NCBI RefSeq assembly: GCF_030269925.1
Contig: NC_085118.1
Location: forward strand, 17,357,001 to 17,421,000
Direction: 5' to 3'
DNA length: 64,000 bases
DNA from: Bombyx mori
Lineage: Eukaryota; Arthropoda; Insecta; Lepidoptera; Bombycidae
Part shown: positions 1 to 11,186 of the stretch, piece after piece
How positions within the stretch are numbered: the first letter of the stretch is position 1
Layout: each line of letters begins with the position of its first letter
Notes under the pieces: model-generated
Databases searched by the model: none
What the model saw: the letters and a program-made list of their open reading frames with translations, nothing else
Told to the model about the DNA's origin: nothing
Translations under genes and position numbers: made by a program

Positions 1-1144
1 GGTCATAATAATAAAAAATATTATTTTGTATTTTTAATGTTTATAATTTGAAGATAATTCTCATATCACACAAATGATCATAATTAAATTTTGAAAGCGT
101 TTGTTTACTAAACTACAAATTTTTAAGTTTCAACATGCATTATCATATGTTTTTCTTAAATAAAATTTTACAAATATTTATTCAACAAAAATATAAATTC
201 TTAATTGTTTATAAAATATTCACATTAAGTGTCAATGTGTACATTGCAAAATCATATTTTTTTATATTAAAATAACACAATAAAGATCTTTATTTTTTTG
301 TCCAATTGAAGTTTAACTGGATAGTGCTTTTAATTTTCCACATCTTCTACATCATTTCTGAAAAACACGTTTCATGTAGCTAGTTCTGAAACATTAAACA
401 TTGAATCCAGTCAGATTGCGACTTCGTATTTTTATAGTTTTCAAAATATTCAATGCAGATATTTTTACGTGCGTTTTAGGTTTATCCCTTAGATTTCTTT
501 AGGGGCCAATCTATAGTTTTATTTCCTTTCATTTTATAGTTAAGTGGATTGTCTTCATCTTCGTTGCTTGAACTGTAAATCATTTGTTTGTGTTTTATGT
601 TTTCGTGGCATATTTCTGCTGTATTCTGAAATAGCAGAGTATGGAGGGATAGATTACCCCTAAAGGCACCTATACCCCAAAAAATCAGGGCAACTATCCT
701 TTGTGATAAGGATAGATGCCCAAATTTTTTGTAAATAAATTATAAACATAATAGCATTTATTTACACCTAGATGCAGACTCAATAAACCAATATATTCAC
801 GTAGTAAAAAATATAATGGAATTTTACACTAATTATAAAGTTATACCACGCTAAATACTAACCTTTAAATCTTTGACGTGTTCGCGAAATTCCGCGCGGA
901 GAAAATTACATGCACGAGGAAAACACTTCGTCACCACGCGATTGTCAAATGGTACATAAGGTATAGGGTGACTGTGGTTCTTACTTATTCAATTAATTTT
1001 TTGTCACGAGTGCGGGAAGTTAGGTTTTTAGAATATGAGGCATCTATCCCGCTGCGGCATCTATCCAGGTTTTACCCTAATAGAATAGGTCTGTTAAGGG
1101 CTTTACAATCTCTAGTTTCTGTGTAATTTCTACTAGTAGTAAAG
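1..1144. other. AT-rich non-coding DNA, probably ETS-gene intron
   Basis: No exon or known repeat is recognised here. Because an ETS terminal exon starts at 1481 on the + strand, this stretch is probably the 3' part of that gene's last intron. A short motif, GGATAGATGCC, near 709 recurs in inverted form (GGCATCTATCC) near 1039 and 1055, which could be the arms of a decayed inverted-repeat element. The short open frame around 878-1126 has no recognisable protein features. Confidence 0.5.
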
Positions 1145-1290
1145 TAAGTTGTAACTATACTGTGACCTTAGAACTTATATCTCAAGGTGGGTGGCGCATT
1201 TACGTTGTAGTTGTCTATGAGATCCAGTTACCACTTAACACCAGGTGGGCTGTGAGCTCGTCCACTCAGTAAAGCAACAACAAAAAAAAT
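1145..1290 (+). mobile_element. Bm1-type SINE, 3' fragment
   Basis: The stretch matches the 3' half of the SINE that recurs throughout the window: the 'accttagaacttatatctca' block, the 'catttacgttgtag' block, 'accacttaacaccaggtggg', and an A-rich tail. The tRNA-like head and the middle part are missing. It lies just upstream of the ETS terminal exon, probably inside the intron. Confidence 0.85.
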
Positions 1291-1480
1291 ACATTATAGC
1301 TAATAGATAAAATTGATTGTAGAGAAACAGTAGTAAAATCTTTAGCGTTGTTAATCACTGAACTAAACATTTGTAGGAATGAACGGTAGCTAAAGTGGCT
1401 AAAATCTGCGAGCTCCTACAAGCCATGTATGCCGTCGTGGAATATATCCGTATTTATTTGTGTAAATTTCCCGGGCGCAG

Positions 1481-1642
1481 GTACACGGGAAGCGCTACGC
1501 GTACAGGTTCAGTTGGGCGGGTCTGACCGCGGCGTGCCAGGCGCAGGCTCCGGACGCGCCCCCCTACTGGCACTACCTCCCGCCCCCCGGACACCCCCCG
1601 CAACATGTCCACGGGAACATCCACAGCTCGCAGCAGACCTAG
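1481..1642 (+). CDS. ETS-family transcription factor, terminal coding exon (partial gene)
   Basis: A splice acceptor (gggcgcag) is followed by 53 in-frame codons and a TAG. The exon opens with VHGKRYAYRFSWAGLTAACQ, which is the C-terminal end of an ETS DNA-binding domain (third helix and final beta strand). ERG/FLI-like and Ets65A/Ets21C-like proteins have KVHGKRYAYKFDFHGLA at this place. The remaining tail, about 33 residues, is rich in Pro, His and Gln and ends HSSQQT. The rest of the ETS domain and the N-terminus lie upstream of the window. ETS factors bind GGA-core DNA sites in the nucleus. The Asp-Phe-His of most relatives is Ser-Trp-Ala here, a visible departure at the end of the domain. 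The exact paralogue cannot be decided from this exon. Confidence 0.88.
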   Translation, partial: VHGKRYAYRFSWAGLTAACQAQAPDAPPYWHYLPPPGHPPQHVHGNIHSSQQT

Positions 1643-2324
1643 CAACATCACTCGACTTTTGTTCACCTCTATTTTGTAGTTGGAACAAGTTTTGTGTTAC
1701 TCGCAAGTGATTCACTACAGTTTACAACCAGATTTAGCAAAAATGTGTTTCGTTGCTAATGCTTTGTTTTTGTAAGGCGATGTGCACACGTACTGTACTG
1801 TGTATTGGCAGCTAATCTCTGCAGACAGCTAGCTAAACGAAAACTGGAAGCACGGGTGCTTTGTGTTCACTGGATACACGTCAAGAACATATGATTAAAT
1901 GGTTTCCCGAGAGTTAAAATTATTCGTTCAATGCAGAGGCTAAGTTTTATCTCTATTGATATCGGTTACGTGGTCGTAATCAATTTAATTTTCCATCCGA
2001 GAGCGCGTTCCCATTGAATCTCGTAGACATTACTGTTTTCGCTGTGATTATATTGGAATATCCGGAAGTCAAAGTCACTCCCGTATTATGAATAAACTGA
2101 AATCTACTCGAGAGTGGACGAGCGAAACCCAAATAATGTTACGAATCCGTTAATAAATAGGCATTATCACTGTACAAATTGATTTCATTCCATGTTTAGC
2201 GTTTTGGATCTATTTTTATATAATAATATGTTGCATGTTCAAAATTTGTGCGTAAAGAATATGAAGTATGAAGAAGAACATAAAGAAATAATTGTAAAAG
2301 TAAAGATAATTTTATGAGTCATGA
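1643..2324 (+). other. Probable 3' UTR of the ETS gene
   Basis: Non-coding sequence after the ETS stop codon. A canonical AATAAA at 2152-2157 is the first good poly(A) signal downstream. Further AATAAA copies (for example near 2444) lie in repeat-derived DNA and are less likely to be used. Confidence 0.45.
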
Positions 2325-2480
2325 TCTAAATAAAAAGACGTCCGATGTATGTTACTTGTATTGAGCGATCAAATCCCGCAGGCCGGTGCCGATCTTATAT
2401 AATACTGTACTTGTCACGTTGTACACGAACGACTTCCTCGATCAATAAATAACATCTTGTAATAAAATTCAAACTGACGC
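2325..2480 (+). mobile_element. Degenerate Bm1-type SINE, tRNA-like head
   Basis: The pieces 'gacgtccg', 'gagcgat', 'aaatcccgcaggc' and 'taataaaattcaaac' appear in the same order and spacing as in the intact head at 14666. They include a decayed B-box (a GGTTCGAATCC-like block). Many substitutions indicate an old copy. Confidence 0.65.
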
Positions 2481-2724
2481 TTGTATAAAGAAATTTACGT
2501 GAGCTCCAAGTGTCGGACTGGCAGGGTGTTGCACAACGCCGGGATGAATGGCGACGTTTATTGTCGGAGGACAAGACAAGTAGTAGTAGAAGTAAAAAAA
2601 TCTAATAACCCGCAAAATATGTGTAACTATTGGTGTTGTAGGGCACACGGCCCACGTCACTCCCCGGCAATCACGCGCTCCGATTCGATCGGTGGAAAGA
2701 CCGACACTTAGGCAGGCCGCGGAT

Positions 2725-2814
2725 TTGTAGGCAGCGGCTTGGCTCTGCCGCTGGCATTGCTGACCTCGGTAACCACTCAGGTGGACCGTCTGCTCGTCTG
2801 CCTATACGGTAAAA
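2725..2814 (+). mobile_element. LINE family A, 3' end fragment
   Basis: The stretch matches the 3' terminus of the LINE whose fuller copies are at 59490 and 62495: 'ggcagcggcttggctctgcc', then 'tggcattgctgac', then 'gctcgtctgcctat'. Only the last 90 bp remain. Confidence 0.8.
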
Positions 2815-2842
2815 AGTAATATAAAATATTACGTACAATAGA

Positions 2843-2936
2843 GGCACTTATGTGGTGATGGGGGACCTGTTGAGATGTAGCTTCTGTAACCAGTTAACGC
2901 TAGGTGCGCTGCGAGCTTGATCACACGTCTGTTAAA
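2843..2936 (+). mobile_element. Bm1-type SINE, diverged 3' fragment
   Basis: Blocks resembling 'gaggcacttatgtggtgatg' and 'aaccagttaacgctaggtg' follow the order of the SINE 3' half, with many substitutions and no tail. Confidence 0.5.
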
Positions 2937-4286
2937 CGCAAATTCATTAAGGCTCCATTCAAGGCTCAATTTACGACAAGGCAACTATCAAGCAGGACAA
3001 CTCACGGCCCATCGCCTTAAATGCATACCAGACGGATTGCCCGCCCCAGAGTCAAGGGAGGCCCATTAGATTGTAAGATATAAGATTCGTAGTTAGTTAT
3101 CCTACCCTTTTAATTGGAAAACTCGAATGCTTCCGTCGGAAATGAGTAGACCAGTGAAATGAAGATACCTAATGTTTGTGCCACTATATTAATAAATGAT
3201 CTTAACCGACTCTTAGTAATAAGTTTTCACAAGTACCGGTGATCGTACAACTGTTATGCAAGTTTAACTTGAACATATTATTCAGTTTATATTAATGTTT
3301 GTTTTGTTATCCGTTGCGACTTTATTTTATACAAAAAATCTTTTTAATTACCTACATTTATTTTTAAGTAAAGCTATTTTTAAAGGTTTCCATTGTGAAT
3401 GTTGTATCATAGGTTAGCAATAATTACAATTATTATAGGTCTGCAATGTCCCGTTACAATAAATAATATACTTAGATAATAATGTAGAGATACTTAGCTC
3501 TGAATCTCATGGCTTTATGTAATAGTGGCATCGACGTATCGATATACGATCGAGAAGTATTGTGGATCAGTTTTCTTGTTTGTTAAAATCTGACAAGGCT
3601 AAGTTTCAGACATATATCACTTGCAAATAATGGGATAGATGATTAAATGTACTTTTTGTGAAGCAATTACATACGCAATAACTAGCAAAACTGTCAGTAT
3701 TCATCTTGAGGTACCTTAGTATGCTTACATATTATACATTTATATTTACATTTTACATTTTACGGTTTCACTTTTGATTTTGTTGCTAATTAAAAAAAAA
3801 AAACATTTCACGTTTTGAACACCAATAAAGTTATATTGGAAAGAAACGACAATCATAAAAAGGTAATTATGTAAATTGATCATAAGGATATGAAAGTTAA
3901 TAAATGAGTGTGCAGTGAGGGCGCCCTCTACGTAGCAGCCTAACGTGGAAAATAATACGTTCCGTGCAGGAATGTGGACCCTCTCATTACATAATAATAT
4001 TTTAGAATCACTAAATTTAATGTCAAATGAAACTGCAGAACACATCTAGTTATTCAATAAAGTTAACATCAAATTAAAACATAAGTATGTTTTCAATCTT
4101 GAAAATCCTATACCCGGTTTTAATGAGGAAGAAATAGACAAGGGCAATGAATACTATGTACTATACCATACCAATATTCCAACATGTGCCACCACACCCC
4201 GTAGTCGTTTGCTGGAAACATTGAAAACTACTCACTCAATAAGTTAAATGTTTATATAAGTACGTATGTGTGTAGAATATTGAAAT
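2937..4286. other. Intergenic DNA without recognised features
   Basis: AT-rich sequence with no exon-like open frame, RNA gene or recognisable repeat on either strand. The longest open frame (minus strand near 3746-4045) is low complexity and has no family resemblance that I can see. Confidence 0.5.
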
Positions 4287-4415
4287 GTGGAGAGTATTAG
4301 GCGGTAGGCAGCGGCTTAGCTCTGCCTCTAGCATTGCTAACGTCCATGAAAGACGCTAACCACTCACCATCAGGTGGGCCGTACGCTCGTCCGCCAACAC
4401 GAACAATAAAAAAAA
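4287..4415 (+). mobile_element. LINE family A, 3' end fragment with A-rich tail
   Basis: It starts 'gtggagagtattaggcggta', continues through 'ggcagcggcttagctctgcc' and 'caccatcaggtgggccgta', and ends in 'aataaaaaaaa'. This is the same 3' terminus as the copy at 59650-59790. Confidence 0.85.
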
Positions 4416-5029
4416 ACTTCAATTTACTTAGCTACGATTATTATTGATGTAATTAAAAGTTTGTAAGTCACTTCAGTCTTGTGTTCCTATGATATGTAAA
4501 AATAACTCCTAAGTACTTAGGTCTAGGTATATATTTTGTTGTAATAAATAATATTCTGTCATCAAACTAGGACCGTAAATAATACTGTTACAATTCACTG
4601 TAGTAAATAGGTACTCATTAGAATTTCTATCTCGGACTTGATCCAATATTTTCTGTACGATTAATAAAATGGTAAAGTGTTATCGAGTTTGCTGTTGTCT
4701 GTAATATAGTTTAAATTAACGTATAATTTGCTTTAAGAACAATTGTTTTGTTGTTGACTGTATGTACGGCATAGTGTTGATTCTGGCATCCTAATAAAGT
4801 TCCTTTGTTCTTACACGATGTGTCACTACCTATGTATGTAGATACTGGTGCTCCTCCCTCCACCATGCTGCTGCACTGCTACTCATTCGCCGCGGAAGTC
4901 GTTAAGTTCAAATTCTAAGTAATTGAATGCTTAAAAATTATGTACAAAATAAACAGTTGTATGCTGCGAGATATAAAGGCATACAGTGACGAACTGTGAT
5001 GGTCTAGGAGTTGTAGCTTTTTTGAACGA

Positions 5030-5640
5030 TCTTCAGTGAATGTAGGTACTCTATTAGGCACACTCTACAAAACTTGCCTACATTCCTTAATGACCTATAC
5101 AAGTGTAGTGTTCGCTCACGCGGCCCACATGCCCCTGAATTATCTCCGAGCTATCCAATCCCGCTTCTGCAGGATAATCATCGGAGCACCGCGGTACATA
5201 AGGAATACCGATCTTCACGACAATCTAAATTTAGAATCGGTACATAAGTATCATAAGCGTCAGAACGCTACTTCGACAAAGCGTCCTGACGCGATAACCC
5301 ACTTATCGTGACTGCCGCTAATTACAAATCTGATCCAAGCCGTGGAGCAAAGCAAAGTCGTTGTCGCCCAAATCATGTCTTATCCCATCCCCCGGATACA
5401 ATCTCGTTGCTTTTACGCTCTTCAAGCACCGGTTACTGTCTTCGTCGATTAAGACGTAGAGTTCGACCTACAAACTACTCCATAGGCACAGTCCACTAAG
5501 TTTTTCCCCGAATCTTCTCAGTAGGTCGCAATTCCGATCCGGTACGCGTGGTGTACTCGTATCGAACGATGCGACTGTGTTGGTGTTCAGAGCCCGCAAG
5601 CAGTTATTCATTGTTCTAATGAGATATGGACTTACCTCAT
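5030..5640 (+). mobile_element. LINE family B (jockey-like), ORF2 C-terminus and 3' region
   Basis: An open frame from 5036 to 5311 encodes the post-RT C-terminal segment, with the readable string LRAIQSRFCRIIIGAPRYIR. A similar but broken segment sits at 29930. It is followed by the family B 3' region (5455-5560), readable as cacagtccactaag, tttttccccgaatcttctca and gtaggtcgcaattccgatcc. The same block, in several degrees of decay, recurs at 10640, 22980, 23870, 30500, 51220, 58930 and 59270. The element is 5' truncated, so the RT core is absent. Jockey-type LINEs copy themselves by target-primed reverse transcription, but this copy cannot do so. Confidence 0.8.
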
Positions 5641-5744
5641 AACTGACGTTCGCCGAGAAAGAATAATATCATGTGAATCAAAATGTGTGTTAAACGCGCA
5701 AAACTTATAACTTGCGTATTCACTATGCACTGGAGACACATAGT

Positions 5745-5850
5745 CTTCGTGTCTCAAGGCATTTACGTGGTGATGGCACCACTTAAGTAACCATTTAACA
5801 TCAGGTTGGCTGTGAACTCTATTATCCGTCTAACAACTTATTATTATACT
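5745..5850 (+). mobile_element. Bm1-type SINE, short diverged fragment
   Basis: Traces of the 3' half are visible: 'gtctcaaggcatttacgtgg', then 'aaccatttaacatcaggttg', then 'gctgtgaactc'. The copy is internally deleted and directly precedes a better preserved copy. Confidence 0.55.
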
Positions 5851-5860
5851 TAACTTTACT

Positions 5861-6096
5861 GGTGGTAGGACTTCTTGTCAGTCCGCACGGGTATATCACC
5901 GCCCTGCCTATTTCTGCCGTGAAGCGTTTCGGTTTGAAGGGTGGGGTAGCCGTTGTAACTATACTGAGACCTTAAAACTTATATCTCAAGGTAGGTGGCG
6001 GCATTTGCGTTGTAGATGTCCATGGGCTCCGGGAACCGCTTAACACCAGGTGGGCCGTGAATTGGTCCACCCACCTAAATAATAAAATAAAATAAA
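5861..6096 (+). mobile_element. Bm1-type SINE, head-less copy
   Basis: It runs from 'ggtggtaggacttcttgt' through 'tatttctgccgtgaagcg' and 'catttgcgttgtagatgtcc' to a tail of 'aataaaataaaataaa'. The tRNA-like head is absent, which is the usual 5' truncation. Confidence 0.9.
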
Positions 6097-6362
6097 GCTG
6101 TGTGTTTCAATGTCATCGTCGGTTATTGGCAACGGGCCGGTCCATTCAGGATTCAGTAATTAAGTTGAAATTTAGTCAAGCTAACGTTAATATTTTAACT
6201 GAGGTTCATTACATTTGTATGTTTGGTATCCGAGCGAAATGTGAATTGTCCTTGGATAGACGGAAACCCTCGCAGATAATGCGCCCACGCACCTCGCTGT
6301 CAGAGAGCAACAACAATTTCCTGTATACATTTTAATAGTGTATTATCTAAATCCACTTATCG

Positions 6363-6582
6363 AAGAGAGCATTGACCTGGAAAGTATCTGGCAAAAGGAA
6401 GAGAGGCCGTCCCAGAACAACTTGGCGTCGCTCGGCGGAGCAGGAGCTAGTGGTCTTGGGCATGACGTGGGAGGAGCTAGAACAGACTGCCCAACACCGA
6501 TGTAGATGGAAGGATTTGATTCGAGCCCTACACCTCAGCAGAGGGTAATAGGAAAGAAAGAAGAAGAAGAAGATTATATAAA
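6363..6582 (+). mobile_element. LINE C-terminal fragment (RTE/CR1-like endonuclease-RT tail)
   Basis: Reading + from about 6380 gives KRKRGRPRTTWRRSAEQEL, then GMTWEELEQTAQHRCRWKDL, then IRALHLSRG and two stops. This basic-Trp signature (RGRP..TWRR, then TW.E...AQ.R..W) is the familiar C-terminus of many insect non-LTR polyproteins. A GAA-rich simple tail follows. The 5' part is absent. I cannot assign the clade with certainty. Confidence 0.75.
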
Positions 6583-6759
6583 TTAGCGCCAAGCTAATTT
6601 TATAGATTTCTCATTTGCCTATTTTGATCGTACGCACCCACACGTCGTCGCGCAGCAAGCTCAGCGCGAGCTATTCATGTGGTGTCGTAAGGTCTGCTAT
6701 CCTACAAAGAAGAACTACATATTATTTAAGTTTAGCTTGCGTGTCTGCGCTCTTTAATG

Positions 6760-6992
6760 ATGGTAGGATATCTTCTGAGTCCGCACGAGTAGGTGCCACC
6801 ACCTTGCCTATATCTGCCGTAAAGCAGTAGTGGGTTTCGGTTAGAAGAATGGAGCAGCCGTTGTACTGTAAAAACTGAGACATTAGAACTCGTGTCTCAA
6901 CGTAGATAGCGGCATTTACGTTGTAAATGTCTATGGGCTTCGGTAACCACTTAACATCGGTTAGGCCGTGAGCTCGTTTACCCGTCCGGGCG
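6760..6992 (+). mobile_element. Bm1-type SINE, head-less diverged copy
   Basis: The order 'tggtaggatatcttctgagt', 'gtaaagcagtagtgg', 'catttacgttgtaaatgtct', 'ccacttaacatcgg' matches the SINE body. No A-rich tail is preserved. Confidence 0.8.
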
Positions 6993-7292
6993 TAGCTAGA
7001 ATACTTACACCTCCATCCCAAAAAAAGGACAAGAGAGATGATAATGAATGGTGAGGGTAATGACGTCACCATTGATGACGTCACGCTTTTTAAGAAAATG
7101 ATCAGGGCGTCAGTCCTCCTTTCATATTATATTAAGCTGATCATGCAAGCATGTGGAGCTATCGAAAACTGAATAGTAGAGCAGAATAAGTTTGTGGCCG
7201 AAGAAAGAAAAATGATTATGCATCTAATGTTTGCGACCTCTGCACGGTCTACCATTCACTCGGGATAGCTTCAATAGATCAGTTGTCATAAA

Positions 7293-10200
7293 ATGTCGAC
7301 GACTTATATTATTCTGTTACCGTTTCTCCTCACTTGTGGTAAGTTTAACAAGAATACAAATTACTATGATACTTGACTTGTCTTTACTATAATTTGTCAC
7401 TTTTAACATTAAACTAATACGACGTATAGTAGGTACCAAACTACGAGAAGCTGACTGTTTCAAAAGTCCGCAATCACATTTCACAACCTCCCGATAACAG
7501 GGCAAGCTGATCCTTCCTGTGCTAACTTAGATTTTTAGAGACAAGGAGGGTTTGGGCATAAGGTCCTAAATATTGTTTCCGGTTGCCATCGCCAAATGTG
7601 TTTATTCAGTACTTCCGTAATCATACGATGTATTTACTCCATGAGAGAATACTTTGCATAAGATTGTGTTATCAGCTCAGTTCGTCTTAGGTAAGTGCAT
7701 GCCCTGCTCCGTGGAAGCTCGAAATAAAAATCTGAGTTGATTTTTACGGAGCCTGGGTTAGATTTATCTGGCTTTATCCATATTAGTTCAGAAATGTATA
7801 GCATTTATAGCATACCAATTTAAAAACATTTCGATATGTCCTAATACCGAGATTTAATTTTTACTGCTGGATTGCATAACTTATTGTTAAAATCTTCTGA
7901 CCTCAAAATCATCATCTAATCATATATTTTCCAGCTATAGCTAGTGCGGCAGAATGCGAAAACGCAACATCACTGTCCCTCATGATCGACTCGCTCCTCG
8001 CAACGTACGATCGGGAGTCTCCCCCCGACTCCAAAATCGTAGTCAACCTGACCCTGCATTTGAGACATGCTAACATTCGTGAGTCCGAGTCCACCGTGCG
8101 GATACTGGCAGATCTTCAAATGGTATGTACACAAGGCGTACACTAAGTTATGATTTCTTGAAACCATGTTCCAAATTCATACGCATTATTAATAATCAGA
8201 GGCTACTGGAGCTCATTGCTAATATAGCTAAAAGGCTATATTGAACGAAGTACAACAAGTATTTAATATCAGATGCTACCGAACTAATTCGGTGCCACGA
8301 GACAGGGAGATATTTAGAGGTATCGGAGTCCAAAATCAACCTGTGTACCTAATTAATGGACCTTTAATTTACTGTTACAGAATTGGATCGACAAACGACT
8401 GAGTTGGAACGCAGGGGAGTGGGGCTGCAGCACTTGGCTGGTGTCCTCGGAACGCTTGTGGAGGCCTGACGTGGTACTGCTAAACGCGGCTGCAACCACC
8501 GCCGGGGACTACGCTCTCCGCGCCCGTGTATCTAATAACGGCTCCGTCTCCTGGATAAAGCGCTTGGACATTAGCACTCCAATTTCTATGCAGTTAGACA
8601 ATTGGCCCAACGACATGCAGACTTGCACGTTCAAGTTCGGTTCTAGGATGCACAATAGTGACGAAATGGATTTCGTGATTGACAAAAGAGTGAGTTATTT
8701 TTATATTATTATGATATAAAGAAAATGGATATTCACAATGATCACTCATTAAAAATTAAATGTAATGTTCAAGATATACAGTATGTTCGAGTCAGGAGCG
8801 TGGGATGTGACGGATCTGTCCAGTGCGGTGCAGAGCCAGGACCGTGGCGAGGTGGAAGCTCGCGTGGCAATGTTCCAGATGTCTTTCCGGAGACGCGCCC
8901 CGGCACACGCGCTGGCGGCCGGCGCCGTGTTCGCCGTGGTGCTCCTGCTTCTGCTCTCCGCGGCTGCTTTGCCGCCCGCCACTAGACCACCACTAGCTGC
9001 GGTTTCCGCGTTCATCTCTATATTATGGTAAAATCTGCAGTGTCGGTGAAGCGCGGCCGGCCTGCACTAATGGTCTAGATGACGTTGGGTCTGCCTTAGA
9101 CTCCTAGCAGTACTGTCAATTCCTCCCCAGTGCTTGCTCCAGTACTAGTAATACTCTCACCGGTCATCCGGTAATATTTGTCCGTGGAAATCGAAAAGTT
9201 ACATATGTCTCGAGCATCCTCTTTTTTATTGCTATGATGTGTGGACGAGCTCACAGCCCACCTAGTGTTAAGTGGTTACTGGAACCCATAGACATCTACA
9301 ACGTAAATGCGCCACCCACCTTGAGATATAAGTTCTAAGGTCTCAAGTATAGTCACAACGGCTGCCCCACCCTTCAAATCGAAACGCATTACTGCTTCAC
9401 AGCATAAATAGGCGGGGTTGTGGTACCTACCCGTGCGGTATCACAAGAGGACCTACCACAATCTGCCCATTGTAGCTAGTAATAAAACTAGAGCATTGAA
9501 TAAAATAAGCCTGAGACAGTTGGATGGGGTTGTGCGTTGAGGTGCAGTTGTGTGCGCAGGCAGATGTCGGTGTCGAGCCGGCTGGGCGAGGCGGGCAGCG
9601 CGCCGCGGGTGTCGCGCGTGCAGGCGGCGGCGGCGGTGTGCGCGGCGGCGTGCTGTGCGGCGGCGGCGCTCGTGTGTCGCGTGCAGCGCTGCCGCCGCGC
9701 GCCGCCCCCGCCGCTCCGGAGCCTCATCTCCAACCTCTCTAATACTTGTGACCTCACTCCACTACCGGTCAGAACCACATACAATTCCTAAGTCAATTTG
9801 AAATGTATAACAGTATTTGTATCTTTCTCTGGATTTTTGGAACGAAGTTCCTTATGGGACGATGCGGAGGGGTACCCTAAGCGGGAAAAACGTCCGTAAC
9901 GTAAGATTTTTATTAGTAATACAAACAGTGTACGACTTAACTTTGTAATAGAGTACAAAAAATAACATATTTTTTTATCATTTATTGACCACGATCTCAG
10001 AGCGTTCGTTTGCGCAATACACTAACTCTTATGCAAACAACCGTGAATGAAGTGTACCACAATAAGTTCGCACGTTACCGAATGACCGTGGGTTGTTGCG
10101 AAACCTCCAGTTTTATTTTCTTACCTCGAATGGAACTTAAAATTAATATTTTTATAATAAGGAACTTCGTACCAATCCGGCGCCCCACGACCCAACACAT

Positions 10201-11022
10201 CTTTTTTAAAATTATAGGTACCTAAGTTAAAACCGCATATATTTTCGTTTCAAAATTTTACATTTTATTAAATATGTTTTCAGCGCTACCTCTGCATACA
10301 GATCCTAAGCACTTAGCTGTTTTTTTGCAATGATCTCTCTTTCTCTCTCATTAAATCGTACCTACGTTAAAAAAGATGAATGTTTTTCGAAGTAATTTTG
10401 TGGCGCTCAGTACAAAATATATTCGCAAAGTCCTGCCATCAACCAATCCTGGTTTGCACAGTAAGACAATTATTATTCTGTTGCAATCGGCATGTCGACT
10501 TCTGTGTCGCGCTGTTTGACACCCGATCCATTAACGGTGCCACAAGTGGTAACCTAAAAGGTACCACAAGCACCGGTCACCGTCCTCGTTGAACCCGTCG
10601 CTTGCGACGAAAGGCTCGACGAGCGAATTAACCCATAGACACAGCCCACTGAGTTTTTCGCCGGATTTTCTCAGGGGTCACGTTTCCGATCCGGTGGTAG
10701 ATTCTGCGAGGCACTGCTCTTGCTAGGGTCAGTGTTAGCAACATTCCGGTTTGAGCCCCGTGAGCTCACCTACACACGCTAGGGTGAAGCTGAAATAGCC
10801 TCTCAAGGCTATCAGCATAGGTAGGATAAAAAAAAGCTGTCTGACGTCGTCGGACGGTGCACGATGTGCGTACAGTAGCGAGGAGTGCGGGCGCGCGTGT
10901 TGCAGGAGTGGTCGTGCGAGCAGAGCGCGTGGTGGGGCGCGTGCGGCCGCGTGCTGGACCGCGCGCTGCTGCTGCTGCTGCTGCTCGCGCTGCTGCTGCT
11001 CGTGCTCGTCTACTGCTTCTGA
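7293..11022 (+). CDS. Divergent nicotinic acetylcholine receptor-like subunit (Cys-loop ligand-gated channel family)
   Basis: Model: exons 7293-7338, 7935-8122, 8381-8689, 8774-9027, 9560-9767 and about 10879-11022, all GT/AG with matching phase, about 382 residues. Residues 1 to about 20 form a signal peptide (TTYIILLPFLLTCA). The extracellular domain carries LADLQMNWIDKRLSWN and WRPDVVLLN, and the Cys-loop region ends NDMQTC. TM1 is about 210-235. A TM2-like stretch spans the exon 4/5 join (SAFISILWQMSVSS), followed by an Ala-rich TM3, a short loop, and a Leu-rich TM4 before TGA. Oddities: the first Cys of the loop is Ile146, the loop-A Tyr is Leu112, and the loop-B Trp is Arg167. Acetylcholine binding is therefore doubtful. 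Exon 4 and 6 acceptors and the exon 5 donor are the weakest points: 10906 is an alternative exon 6 start, and 8782 is the better-looking exon 4 acceptor but breaks the phase. Confidence 0.82.
9222..9462 (-). mobile_element. Bm1-type SINE in intron 4 of the nicotinic-like gene
   Basis: On the + strand it begins with a T-run and 'attgc', then 'ggacgagctcacagcccacc', and runs to 'acctaccac', the reverse complement of the head-less SINE. It is antisense to the host gene. Confidence 0.92.
10540..10836 (+). mobile_element. LINE family B 3' end in intron 5 of the nicotinic-like gene
   Basis: It contains the family B 3' landmarks 'cccactgagtttttcgcc', 'ccgatccggtggtagattct', 'ctcttgctagggtc', 'gagccccgtgagctcaccta' and 'ctctcaaggctatcagcata', ending in an A-run. 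It is non-coding, 5' truncated and in the same orientation as the gene. It ends about 40 bp before the last exon. Confidence 0.85.
10967..11000 (+). repeat. CTG/leucine codon run in the last exon
   Basis: Six consecutive CTG codons, then CTC, GCG and three more CTG codons, encode the Leu-rich fourth membrane segment of the nicotinic-like subunit. The run is a trinucleotide microsatellite used as coding sequence. Confidence 0.8.
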
Positions 11023-11132
11023 CCAGCTCCTACCCGATCCTTCTACGATCTAAGGGATCCATAGTGCAGCCACGACCGCGGATGGTAGTGCCGTGCTCCT
11101 GGGACGTAATATTATAAAAAGCGCACTTAAAC

Positions 11133-11156
11133 AATAAATTCTGGCTGAGAAATAAA
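11133..11156 (+). terminator. Poly(A) signals of the nicotinic-like gene
   Basis: Two AATAAA hexamers, at 11133-11138 and 11151-11156, lie 111 and 129 bp after the TGA. They are the first canonical signals downstream on the + strand. Confidence 0.6.
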
Positions 11157-11186
11157 CGTAATTGTTTTCCATTTACTGACCTACTA

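Noticed and set aside
7912..8167. Minus-strand frames
   Set aside because: Antisense of nicotinic-like exon 2.
9524..9801. Ala/Arg-rich alternative frames in GC-rich DNA
   Set aside because: Other frames of nicotinic-like exon 5; only the QMSVSSRL frame agrees with the neighbouring splice phases.
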